DNA of 64,000 bases from DASUPK01 sp963774305 (GTDB lineage: Bacteria; Actinomycetota; Thermoleophilia; Solirubrobacterales; 70-9), in the NCBI GenBank assembly GCA_963774305.1, contig CAVZEM010000009.1:62001-126000 (forward strand). The letters are read 5' to 3'. The translations under genes were made by a program, and so were the position numbers. The notes under the pieces were generated by a model. It had not been told where the DNA came from. It saw only the letters and a list, made by a program, of their open reading frames with translations, and did no database searches. Each line of letters starts with the position of its first letter. The stretch's first letter is position 1. Shown here piece after piece: positions 56,401-63,367 of this stretch.

Positions 56401-57079
56401 TCGAGCAGTTGAGGCCGACCACCTGGACGTCCAGGGCCGAGAGCGTCGTCAGCACCGCCTGGATGTCCGTGCCCAGCAGCATTCTCCCTCCCTGAGGCAA
56501 GAGGGAGACCGAGGTCTGGATCGGCACGGTCCGGTTCGTGAGCTTCATCGCCTCGCGGGCACCGAAGATCGCGGCCTTCACCTCCAGGATGTCCTGCGCC
56601 GTCTCGATGATGATCAGGTCGGCGCCGCCCTCGAGCAGTCCCTGGGCCTGCTCGGTGAAGGCCTCCACGAGCTTGCGGAATGAGATGTCGCCGAGGGTGG
56701 GGTCGTCGCTCGCGGGCAGGAAGCCCGTTGGGCCGATCGAGCCGGCGACGAAGCGATCCGGACCCGCCGCCTTGCGGGCGATCTCGGCAGCCTTGGTGTT
56801 GATCTCCAGGGTGTGCTCGCCGAGCCCCCACTCCTCGAGCTTGAGCCGGCTGCCCTGGAAGGTGTCGGTCTCGACCACCTCAGCGCCGGCATCCAGCATC
56901 GAGCTGTGGACACCCTCGATCACGTCTGGCCGGTTGAGCACGAGTGCCTCATGGCATTTGCCCTCGAGGCCGCCGTAATCCTCCTGCGTCAGGTCGAATT
57001 GTTCGAGGGTCGCGCCCATGCCGCCGTCGAAGACGACGACACGCTCGCTGACCGCCCCCAGGTAGTCGCGCTCAGGCAT
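53489..57079 (-). CDS. metH: Cobalamin-dependent methionine synthase
   Basis: 1196 residues, all four modules in order. Homocysteine domain (1-~310) with zinc ligands in GLNCSTG and GGCCGTTPDHI; folate domain (~330-620); B12 cap and binding domain (~640-870) with the lower-ligand motif GDVHDIGKSLV; reactivation domain (~930-1180) with the SAM-binding RRYSWGYPACPNQSEHEK. It transfers a methyl group from methyl-tetrahydrofolate to homocysteine via methylcobalamin. ATG at 57079 has no obvious ribosome site. It diverges from metE across 92 bases and shares CTAG with the convergent glycosyltransferase fusion. Confidence 0.96.
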   Translation of the reverse strand: MPERDYLGAVSERVVVFDGGMGATLEQFDLTQEDYGGLEGKCHEALVLNRPDVIEGVHSSMLDAGAEVVETDTFQGSRLKLEEWGLGEHTLEINTKAAEIARKAAGPDRFVAGSIGPTGFLPASDDPTLGDISFRKLVEAFTEQAQGLLEGGADLIIIETAQDILEVKAAIFGAREAMKLTNRTVPIQTSVSLLPQGGRMLLGTDIQAVLTTLSALDVQVVGLNCSTGPEDMRDAIRFLGEASPLPVHCIPNAGLPLQGPDGETIFPEQPEPLAATLGEFVERYGVGIVGGCCGTTPDHIRAIRERVDGRVPEKRPEKGPAEVSSMMTSTPLVQEPRPTLVGERVNSQGSRAAKELLLADDYDGLVQVAEDQVTGGAHVLDVCVALTERQDEDVQMGTVVERISLTQPSPIQVDSTEPEVIEAALEKIPGRAIVNSVNLEAGRDKLDRVAPLARAHGAALIALTIDEEGMAKTAGRKVEIAKRIRDMCVDDHGMDPAALIFDALTFTLTTGDEEWRPSAIATIEGIKRIKAEIPGVKTSLGVSNVSFGVSPKARAVLNSVFLHHCVEAGLDLAMVNPNHITPYFEIDENERELTDALVFNRSEDALEKFIAHFESKGEEAEEAAGDSTEGMEPEEALHWQILHRKKDGVEDWIDRSVEKIGAVPTLNQVLLPAMKEVGDKFGAGELILPFVLQSAEVMKRAVAQLENYLERIEGHTKGKVVIATVFGDVHDIGKSLVNTILTNNGYTVVDLGKQVPVDTIISAAVEHEADAIGLSALLVSTSKQMPTCVQELHQRGLEFPVLIGGAAINRDFGRRILYPGGKESDDVYEPGVFYCKDAFAGLDTMDALIDEGARSSLVDRIRSEAQELREKPVAVDDAPPTTDESARSAARTDAPIPEPPFWGAREIEVDLDDVFPHLDRHVLFKLHWGGRGKKGEEWRQIVEGHDGEEGFAPRLERMWREQDYLNPRARLGYFPCAADGNELIVFDPEDPERELERLVFPRQPKHDRICLTDFFRPLDELGAGERDVVALQGVTVGPEVTDLMAKLEADGEFAEQLYVHGLGVQSAEGLAEWLHSRVRDELGIDPDQGRRYSWGYPACPNQSEHEKVWRLLDLEQIGMTLSGGHAVMPEQSTVAIIAHHPQAVYFGMKSGFIPKEKAPDELIAGTERGGELPPEVEPSDGTVEAEAVEQTEPASA

Positions 57080-57171
57080 GGCGGAGAAGGGTAAAGAACG
57101 CCTGGCATCGACCCGGCACTTCCCGCGCAGTACGCCGTTTGGCAGATTGACCGCCTCGGTAGGGTTGGGTA
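57080..57171. promoter_or_regulatory. metH-metE divergent intergenic region
   Basis: 92 bases hold both promoters. For metE, TTTGGC (57138-57143), 17 bases, TAGGGT (57161-57166), then ATG 5 bases on, is a plausible leaderless promoter. I see no cobalamin riboswitch: the region is too short and lacks the B12 box. No S-box or clear MetR/SahR dyad was seen either. Confidence 0.4.
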
Positions 57172-59544
57172 ATGGCGCTCTCCAACGTCTCCGGCTTCCC
57201 CCGCATCGGCCGCAACCGCGAGCTCAAGTTCGCAACCGAGGGCTACTGGCGAGGCGAGAAGTCCGCTGACGAGCTTGCGGACACCGCGAAGGCGATCCGG
57301 GTCGAGAACTGGAAGCTGCTGCAGGACGCGGGGATCGATCTGATCCCTTCCAACGACTTCTCCTACTACGACCAGGTGCTGGACACGATCGCGCTGGTCG
57401 GCGCCGTGCCCGAGCGCTACGGGTGGGACGGTGGAGAGGTCGACCTGGACACCTACTTCGCGATGGCCCGCGGCCGGCAGACCGATGACGTCGACGTCAC
57501 CGCGATGGAGATGACCAAGTGGTTCGACACCAATTACCACTACATCGTTCCCGAGCTCGGACCCGACACGAGGTTCACGCTGTCGAGCTCCAAGCCCTTC
57601 GATGAGCACGCCGAGGCGATGGAGGAGGTCGGGATCGACACGATCCCGGTGCTGATCGGCCCGGTGAGCTTCCTGCTGCTCTCCAAGCCGGCCGACGGCG
57701 TCCCCGAACGGTTCGACGCGCTCGACCTGGTCGAGCCCCTCGTCGAGGTCTACGGCGAGGTGATCGAGCGGCTCGCCGAGCAGGGGGCCACCTGGGTGCA
57801 GTTCGACGAGCCGTGTTTCGTGGAGGACCGCACGGAGAAGGAGCTCGACGCGCTGCGGCTCGCATACGAGGAGCTCTGCAAGGTGCACGAGCGCCCGCGG
57901 ATCGTGGTGAAGACCTACTTCGACCACGTCGGCGACGCCTACGGGGTCCTCCGCGACCTCCCGATCGAAGGCGTCGGCCTCGACTTCACCGGCTCCGTCC
58001 ACGGGCAAGAGCTCGATCCGGCCGTGCATGAGCATGGCGGTCGCCACAACGCGGAGTTCATCGCCAACCAGGAGGGTCTGGACGACCAGTGGCTCTTCGC
58101 CGGCATCATCGACGGGCGAAACGTGTGGATCGACCACCTCGAGCATTCGCTCGACGCCCTGGAGGGCCTGCGGACGCGCACCGCGCAGCTGGTGGTCTCG
58201 ACGAGCTGCTCCCTGCTCCATATCCCGATCGATCTGAATGCGGAGCCCGCGGGTGTCGACGCCGACCTCAACGACGAGATGCGCTCCTGGATGGCCTTCG
58301 CGGTTCAGAAGGCGGGCGAGGTCGCGACCCTGGCGAAGGGGATGGCCGACGGCCGCGAGGCGATCGCAGAGGTGCTCGACGCGAACGATCGTGCCCTCGA
58401 CTCCAGGCGCGATTCCCACCGGACCAGCAACATCGAGGTACGCGCCCGGATCGAATCCCTGGACGAGGAGCACGATCAACGCACGAGCCCGTTCGAGGAG
58501 CGCAGGCAGGCGCAGCGCTCCCGTGTCGACCTGCCGGAGCTCTTCCCCTCGACCACCATCGGGTCCTATCCGCAGACAGACGAGATCCGCCAGACGCGGA
58601 TGAAGCTGAAGAAGGGCGAGATCGACTGGCTCACCTACAAGGAGGCCATGCAGAAGGAGATCGAGCGCGTCATCCGCTTCCAGGAGGACGTCGGGCTCGA
58701 CGTGCTCGTGCACGGCGAGCCGGAACGCAACGACATGGTCCAGTACTTCGGCGAGCAGATGGAGGGTTACGTCTTCACCGAGAACGCCTGGGTGCAGTCC
58801 TACGGCTCGCGCTACGTCCGCCCGCCGATCATCTTCGGCGACGTACTGCGGCCGTCCCAGATGACCGTCGACTGGATCATCTACGCGCAGTCGCTCACCG
58901 AGAAGCCCGTCAAGGGCATGCTCACCGGGCCGGTGACGATGCTCGAGTGGTCCTTCGTCCGCAATGACCAGCCTCTGGCGGACACGTGCAAGCAGCTGGC
59001 GCTCGCGATCCGCGACGAGGTCGAGGACCTCGAGAAGGCCGGCGTCCCGATCATTCAGGTCGATGAGCCCGCGATCCGCGAGGGGCTTCCCCTGCGCAGG
59101 GAGCGCTGGGACGAGTACCTGAGCTGGGCGGTCCACTGCTTCCGCCTCTCCACGGCCGTGGTCAAGGACGAGACCCAGATCCAGACCCACATGTGTTACT
59201 CCGACTTCGGCGACATCCTCGAGCACATCCAGGCGATGGACGCCGACGTCAACCTGATCGAGGCGGCCCGCTCGCGGATGGAGCTGCTCCACGATTGGGA
59301 GAAGACCGGCTATCGCAACGACATCGGGCCCGGCGTCTACGACATCCACTCGCCGCGGGTGCCGACCGTCGAGGAGATGGTCGAGTTGCTCCAGGCCGCA
59401 GCGCGGGTGCTTCGCCCCGAGCAGATCTGGGTCAACCCGGATTGCGGCCTGAAGACGCGGACCTGGGACGAGGTCGATCCCAGCCTGCGCAACATGGTCC
59501 ATGCGGCCAAGCAGCTCCGCGAGGAACTCGTCCCGGCCTCGTAG
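57172..59544 (+). CDS. metE: Cobalamin-independent methionine synthase
   Basis: 790 residues, usual for MetE (two TIM barrels). N-terminal SGFPRIGRNRELKFATEGYW, the linker, and the C-terminal catalytic barrel beginning LPELFPSTTIGSYPQTDEIR. Zinc ligands are seen in IQTHMCYSDF (His, Cys) and NPDCGLKTR (Cys); the catalytic Asp-Glu region IQVDEPAIREGLPL is intact. It makes methionine from homocysteine using polyglutamylated methyl-tetrahydrofolate without B12. It duplicates the reaction of the neighbouring metH; bacteria with both normally use MetE when B12 is scarce, but no B12 riboswitch is seen here. Confidence 0.96.
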   Translation: MALSNVSGFPRIGRNRELKFATEGYWRGEKSADELADTAKAIRVENWKLLQDAGIDLIPSNDFSYYDQVLDTIALVGAVPERYGWDGGEVDLDTYFAMARGRQTDDVDVTAMEMTKWFDTNYHYIVPELGPDTRFTLSSSKPFDEHAEAMEEVGIDTIPVLIGPVSFLLLSKPADGVPERFDALDLVEPLVEVYGEVIERLAEQGATWVQFDEPCFVEDRTEKELDALRLAYEELCKVHERPRIVVKTYFDHVGDAYGVLRDLPIEGVGLDFTGSVHGQELDPAVHEHGGRHNAEFIANQEGLDDQWLFAGIIDGRNVWIDHLEHSLDALEGLRTRTAQLVVSTSCSLLHIPIDLNAEPAGVDADLNDEMRSWMAFAVQKAGEVATLAKGMADGREAIAEVLDANDRALDSRRDSHRTSNIEVRARIESLDEEHDQRTSPFEERRQAQRSRVDLPELFPSTTIGSYPQTDEIRQTRMKLKKGEIDWLTYKEAMQKEIERVIRFQEDVGLDVLVHGEPERNDMVQYFGEQMEGYVFTENAWVQSYGSRYVRPPIIFGDVLRPSQMTVDWIIYAQSLTEKPVKGMLTGPVTMLEWSFVRNDQPLADTCKQLALAIRDEVEDLEKAGVPIIQVDEPAIREGLPLRRERWDEYLSWAVHCFRLSTAVVKDETQIQTHMCYSDFGDILEHIQAMDADVNLIEAARSRMELLHDWEKTGYRNDIGPGVYDIHSPRVPTVEEMVELLQAAARVLRPEQIWVNPDCGLKTRTWDEVDPSLRNMVHAAKQLREELVPAS

Positions 59545-59551
59545 GTCGCTT

Positions 59552-59571
59552 CCCGCAAGCAGCGGGGCTTT
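59552..59571 (+). terminator. Weak terminator-like hairpin after metE
   Basis: CCCGC-AAGCA-GCGGG (59552-59566) followed by GCTTT. The stem is short and the T-run is only three. It is the only candidate in the metE-downstream region 59545-59657, which otherwise shows TTAGCG direct repeats and a CATACT box before the next gene. Confidence 0.4.
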
Positions 59572-59657
59572 GGCAACCTGTTAACGATCCTTTAGCGCCG
59601 TGTTAGCGGTTGCTCGCATACTGGTGCCTCGAAAAACGCGATCAAGAAGGGAACCAC

Positions 59658-59972
59658 ATGGAAGCGAACGGAGTGCAGGGACTACAGGTAGGCGGACGCG
59701 AGCCCAAGGCGCTGCTGATGACCGACGGGACCCGGCTGGCCCTCGAGGACGAGGGCCCGGGCGGACGGGCCGACTGGATGCTGCTCGGCGACAACGGTGC
59801 CGGCGATCGCGAGCTGAGCGTCGCCGACGCGATCCGGATCGCGGGCGACCAGCACGCGGACTACGTCCGAATCAGGACGCGGTCCGAGGTCGCCTGGCTG
59901 AGACTCGTATCGGAGTGGTTCGAGCAGGAGGCCGCGAGGCTCGATCGCGAGCTAGGGATGGCTTCGCCATAA
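59658..59972 (+). CDS. Hypothetical protein
   Basis: 104 residues from ATG at 59658 with AAGAAGGGA upstream. Not recognised. It is acidic, soluble, with a strand-rich first half (KALLMTDGTRLALEDEG, ADWMLLGDNGAG) and a helical end (VAWLRLVSEWFEQEAARLD). A signalling or adaptor protein is possible but unsupported. Its last residues, MASP, and its TAA stop are encoded by the left edge of repeat copy C, exactly as for the GH3-like gene at copy B. Confidence 0.65.
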   Translation: MEANGVQGLQVGGREPKALLMTDGTRLALEDEGPGGRADWMLLGDNGAGDRELSVADAIRIAGDQHADYVRIRTRSEVAWLRLVSEWFEQEAARLDRELGMASP

Positions 59973-60057
59973 GGTCGCGGTCACAAGCGGCCGCCCAGCA
60001 CAAGTCGCTTCGGCCTTCGGCCTTCGCTCCTAGGTGGAGCGGCCTGGTGACCGCTTG
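59960..60057. repeat. Structured intergenic repeat, copy C
   Basis: 98-base copy between two convergent genes. Outer arms are GCGGTCAC (59977-59984) and GTGACCGC (60047-60054): relative to copies A and B both strands changed together (C to T and G to A), so pairing is kept. The middle hairpin is GGCC-TTC-GGCC; the right hairpin CGCTCC-TAGGT-GGAGCG has a changed loop. The right-edge CTAG is mutated to CTTG, and the aldehyde dehydrogenase frame runs on 24 bases to a TAG inside the loop. Confidence 0.87.
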
Positions 60058-61592
60058 CCGAACCGGCGGCGCCAGTCGCGTGCGGCGAAGAACGTGCTGA
60101 TCTTCCGCAGCTGCTGGCGCCGCTTCTCCGTGTACGGGAAGTAGAGCGGCTCGCGCGTCTGACCGAAGCGGCTGATCACCAGCGACTCGGGACGAACGAA
60201 CTTCTTGATTCCGTACTCGCCGTGGCGGAAGCCGATGCCCGAGTCCTTCCAGCCGCCCATCGGGACGTCCGACGCCAGGAAGCCGACCAGCACGTCGTTG
60301 ACGTTGGCCGTGCCTACCTCGAGCCGCCGGGCGACCGCCTCCGCCTGGCGCTTGTTGCCGAAGACCGAGGCGGCGAGCCCGTAGCGCGTGTCGTTCGCGA
60401 GGCGCACGGCCTCGTCGGCGTCGCGGACCTTCATGATCCCGACGACCGGGCCGAAGGTCTCGTCGCGCATCACCTTCATCGAGTGGTCGACATCGGTGAG
60501 GACGGTGGGCGGGTACCAGTCGCCGGGGCCCTCGCCCCGCTGGCCGCCGGTGACGACGTTCGCGCCGGACTGGCGGGCGTCCTCGACGTGGTCCTCGACG
60601 ATCTTGGTCTGGGGCGGGAAGGTCATCGCGCCGATGTCCTTGCCGTGCTCGCGGCCGTCCATGCCCTGGTTCAGGTTGCGGACCTCCTGGGTGAAGCGCT
60701 CGACGAACTCGTCGTAGATGGGCTCCTCGACATAGAGGCGCTCGACCGAGATGCAGACCTGGCCGGCGTTGGCGAAGGCGCCCCAGGTGGCGGCGTTGGC
60801 CGCCCGCTGGACGTTGGCGCTCTTCAACACGATCATCGGGTCCTTGCCGCCCAACTCGGCGCTCACGGGAGTGAGGGTCTCGGCGGCGCGGGCAAGCACC
60901 TTCTTGGCGGTGCGGTCCGAGCCGGTGAACTGGACGTAGTCGACCTCGTCGACCAGGGCGGAGCCGGTCTCGCCCATGCCGTTGACGACATCGAAGATGT
61001 CGGGGCCGCCGATCTCGCTCTTCCAGGCCTCGATGATCTCCGTCAGTCCGAGCGGAGTGATCTCGGAGGGCTTGATGACTACCGCGCAACCCGCCATCAG
61101 CGCAGGGATCGCGTCGCCGAGCGAGAGGATCAGCGGGAAGTTCCACGGGCTGATCACGCCGACCACGGGGTAGGGCCGGTACTGGACCTTGAGCTTCTTG
61201 ATCTTCATCAGTGGCGAGTGGGCCGGGACCTTCTCGTCGCCGATGAACCTGTGGCCCTTCTTGCCGTAGAAGTTGATGAGGTCCGTCAGGTAGACCGACT
61301 CTCCGGCAGCTTCGCCGCGGACCTTGCCGGTCTCGCGCTGCATCGTGTCGGCGATCTCGTCCTGGTGGTCGAGGATCCAATCGCGAAGCTTGTAGAGCCA
61401 CTGGGCGCGCCCCTTGATCCCGAGCTCCTCCCAGGCGGGCTGGTTGGCCCGGACCCGGGCGACGGTCTCCGCCACCTCGGCGGCACCGTCGAGCGGCACG
61501 TTGGCGATCACCGATCCGTCGGCGGGATTGAGGACCTCGAAGCTCTCGCGGCCGCTGGCGGCCGTGCTCTCGCTGACGGTGTCGATGGCCAT
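60030..61592 (-). CDS. NAD(P)-dependent aldehyde dehydrogenase (succinate-semialdehyde dehydrogenase-like)
   Basis: 520 residues. Catalytic set intact: Asn151 in SPWNFPL, Glu246 in SAELGGKDP, Cys280 in NAGQVCISVERLYV. The GabD/SSDH-like group includes such sequences, but the C-terminal half has extra basic residues and the substrate is open. A normal end near FAARDWRRRFG is extended by about eight residues coded from repeat copy C. GAGGGGAGCGAGC precedes the ATG. A perfect 8-base hairpin/dyad lies 47 bases upstream. Not in an operon. Confidence 0.91.
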   Translation of the reverse strand: MAIDTVSESTAASGRESFEVLNPADGSVIANVPLDGAAEVAETVARVRANQPAWEELGIKGRAQWLYKLRDWILDHQDEIADTMQRETGKVRGEAAGESVYLTDLINFYGKKGHRFIGDEKVPAHSPLMKIKKLKVQYRPYPVVGVISPWNFPLILSLGDAIPALMAGCAVVIKPSEITPLGLTEIIEAWKSEIGGPDIFDVVNGMGETGSALVDEVDYVQFTGSDRTAKKVLARAAETLTPVSAELGGKDPMIVLKSANVQRAANAATWGAFANAGQVCISVERLYVEEPIYDEFVERFTQEVRNLNQGMDGREHGKDIGAMTFPPQTKIVEDHVEDARQSGANVVTGGQRGEGPGDWYPPTVLTDVDHSMKVMRDETFGPVVGIMKVRDADEAVRLANDTRYGLAASVFGNKRQAEAVARRLEVGTANVNDVLVGFLASDVPMGGWKDSGIGFRHGEYGIKKFVRPESLVISRFGQTREPLYFPYTEKRRQQLRKISTFFAARDWRRRFGKRSPGRST

Positions 61593-61638
61593 GCTCGCTC
61601 CCCTCGTGGACCGGTTGTGGACGGCGGACTCTAGCGCG

Positions 61639-61658
61639 GACTGGCTGCCCAGCCAGTC
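61639..61658. promoter_or_regulatory. Perfect dyad upstream of the aldehyde dehydrogenase
   Basis: GACTGGCTGCCCAGCCAGTC: 8-base arms around GCCC, in the 225-base divergent region 61593-61817 between the aldehyde dehydrogenase and the PII gene. It may be an operator (TetR/LacI size) or a hairpin. Its outer GACTGG/CCAGTC resembles the TGACTG/CAGTCA palindrome before the nitrilase operon. The rest of the region shows no other clear element. Confidence 0.5.
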
Positions 61659-61817
61659 GCTCGGTCCCAGCCTTCCCGTCTAGTTGCCGATCTGCACTCT
61701 CGACCGCTTGGAGCAACCCCCGGGCGCGATTTTCGACAGAGGGCCAAAGACCCCGTGCCTGGGCGCGCCTACCGTGTCCTCGACAGCGCTCGCCGTCCCG
61801 CTCCCGGGGGGTCACCC

Positions 61818-62204
61818 GTGAAGAAAATCGAAGCGTTCATCCGCCATGAGGCGTTCGAGCCGATCCGCTCGGAGCTGCTCGACAAGGGCATTCCGTCCCT
61901 CTCGATCTCCGAGGTGAAGGGATCGGGCCGGCAGAAGGGATTGGTCGAGGCCTACCGGGGGTCGTCCCTGACGGTCTCGGTGCGGCCGAAGCTGAAGCTC
62001 GAGTTGGTCGTCGACGACGGGGACACCGGTCCGGTGGTCGAGACCATCATCAGGCACGCCCGCTCGGGCGCAATCGGCGACGGCAAGATCTTCGTGCTGC
62101 CTGTGGAGGAGGCGATCCGCATCCGCACAGGTGAGGAGGGCGAGGTCGTTCTCCAGGCCCACACCGAGGAGGAGATCGCCGCGGGCGCGGCGCGGGACGA
62201 ATGA
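61818..62204 (+). CDS. PII-like nitrogen regulatory protein lacking Tyr51
   Basis: 128 residues from GTG at 61818. The PII pattern is clear: VKKIEAFIRHEAFEPIRSEL, VKGSGRQKGLVEAYRG, VETIIRHARSGAIGDGKIFV and the C-terminal IRIRTGEEGE. At residue 51 of the T-loop, the site of uridylylation or adenylylation in GlnB/GlnK, there is Leu (RGSSLTVSV). No amtB or glnD is adjacent. It may sense ATP/ADP and 2-oxoglutarate without covalent control. It overlaps the following PucR-type regulator (ATGA), suggesting a signalling pair. Confidence 0.85.
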   Translation: MKKIEAFIRHEAFEPIRSELLDKGIPSLSISEVKGSGRQKGLVEAYRGSSLTVSVRPKLKLELVVDDGDTGPVVETIIRHARSGAIGDGKIFVLPVEEAIRIRTGEEGEVVLQAHTEEEIAAGAARDE

Positions 62205-63367
62205 CGATGCGCGAGCTCAGCACGCGGATGATCGAGGCCGTCCTCGACGGTGACGGGCTGCAGGGCGTGGCGGAGCTCGCCGCGGCCGAGGCCGGCGGCC
62301 CGGTGGCGATCGTGCTGCCGCCCCGCGGCCTCGCCGCCAGGGCGCCCGGCGGAGGAGAGCTCAACGGGCTCGCCGAGTACGCCAAGGCGCGTGTCGCCGA
62401 GACCGAGGCGGCCACCCCCGACCTGATCGCCCTGGAGCGCTCGATCGAGGCCGGCGGCCGGATCGTCGGCGTCGTCCTCCTGCTCGAGTCGGAGTCCGCC
62501 GACGGCGAGGCGGTGCTGGTCGATCGCGACGAGGTGCTGAGGGCCGCCGCCCTGGCTGCGCTGGCCGAGGTGGCGGTGGCCGACGCCCGTGAGGAGGCCG
62601 AGCGGAAGATGCGCGGCGGGCTGATCGAGGAGCTGCGCTCGAGGGAGATCGAGACCGCCGAGACCACCAGCAAGGCCGCTCGGCTCGGGTGCGATCTCGC
62701 CCGCGGTGCGATCGCACTGGTGGCCGAGATCGAATCCGCGAGCCCGAGCCACGCGACGGCTCTGGTCGAGGCCGAGTACGAGGGGTCGCTCGCGGAGCTG
62801 GCGGACGGCCGGCTCTACGCGATCCTGCCGGCTCGCGGCGGCGATGACGCGCCCGAGAAGACCCTTCAGGTCGCCGGGCGCATCGCCAACCGGCTGCGCA
62901 AGCTCGGGATGGCCGCCGTCTCCTCGTTCTATCCGGATCCCGGGGAGCTCCATCGCGCGATCAAGGAGGCGGAACTGGTCCTCGACGTGATCACCCGCGA
63001 GCCCGAGATCGCGGAGGCCCTCGAGGAGGGGATCGCGGCGAGCGGCGTCTACCGGCTGCTCTTCAGGGCGCTGATCTCGGATCCCGACGAGGTTCGGAGC
63101 TTCTACCGCGACACCGTCGAGCCGCTGGTCCGTTACGACACCCAGTACCGCTCCGACCTGCTCGGCACGCTCGAGGAGTATCTGGCGAGCGACTGCAACA
63201 TGAACGCGACGGCGAGGGCGATCTTCGCTCACCGCCACACCGTCGCCTACCGGCTCGAGCGGGTGAAGGAGCTGACCGGTCTCGACCCGCAGATCTCCGA
63301 GGACCGCGAGCGGCTCGGCCTCGGCATCAAGGCGTACCGGATCCTCGCACCAGCCTTGCCTCGTTAG
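62201..63367 (+). CDS. PucR/CdaR family transcriptional regulator
   Basis: 388 residues. The C-terminal HTH_30 block LLGTLEEYLASDCNMNATAR, IFAHRHTVAYRLERVKELTG is typical of PucR/CdaR. The middle (~150-290) resembles the GGDEF-like domain of the family (ALVAEIESASPSHATALV, LRKLGMAAVSSFYPDPGELH). The N-terminal ~140 residues may be a GAF-like sensor. The family controls purine, sugar-diacid or polyketide genes. Coupled by ATGA to the PII gene; the PII protein could modulate it. Ends on TTAG shared with the sugar dehydrogenase stop. Confidence 0.85.
   Translation: MTMRELSTRMIEAVLDGDGLQGVAELAAAEAGGPVAIVLPPRGLAARAPGGGELNGLAEYAKARVAETEAATPDLIALERSIEAGGRIVGVVLLLESESADGEAVLVDRDEVLRAAALAALAEVAVADAREEAERKMRGGLIEELRSREIETAETTSKAARLGCDLARGAIALVAEIESASPSHATALVEAEYEGSLAELADGRLYAILPARGGDDAPEKTLQVAGRIANRLRKLGMAAVSSFYPDPGELHRAIKEAELVLDVITREPEIAEALEEGIAASGVYRLLFRALISDPDEVRSFYRDTVEPLVRYDTQYRSDLLGTLEEYLASDCNMNATARAIFAHRHTVAYRLERVKELTGLDPQISEDRERLGLGIKAYRILAPALPR

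Noticed and set aside
53885..56683. A 932-codon open frame antisense to metH, and similar long frames antisense to metE (56989-59502), the first MFS gene (1104-2570) and the 18110 MFS gene (17535-19781)
   Set aside because: High GC removes stop codons from the complementary frames; the products are Arg/Gly/Asp-rich with no domain likeness, while the opposite strand carries clear conserved proteins.
57080..57171. Cobalamin or SAM riboswitch between metH and metE
   Set aside because: Only 92 bases, no B12 box or S-box elements visible.
61755..61817. Upstream ATG for the PII gene
   Set aside because: The extra residues are Pro/Gly/Arg-rich and precede the universal PII start (KKIEA); GTG at 61818 fits.
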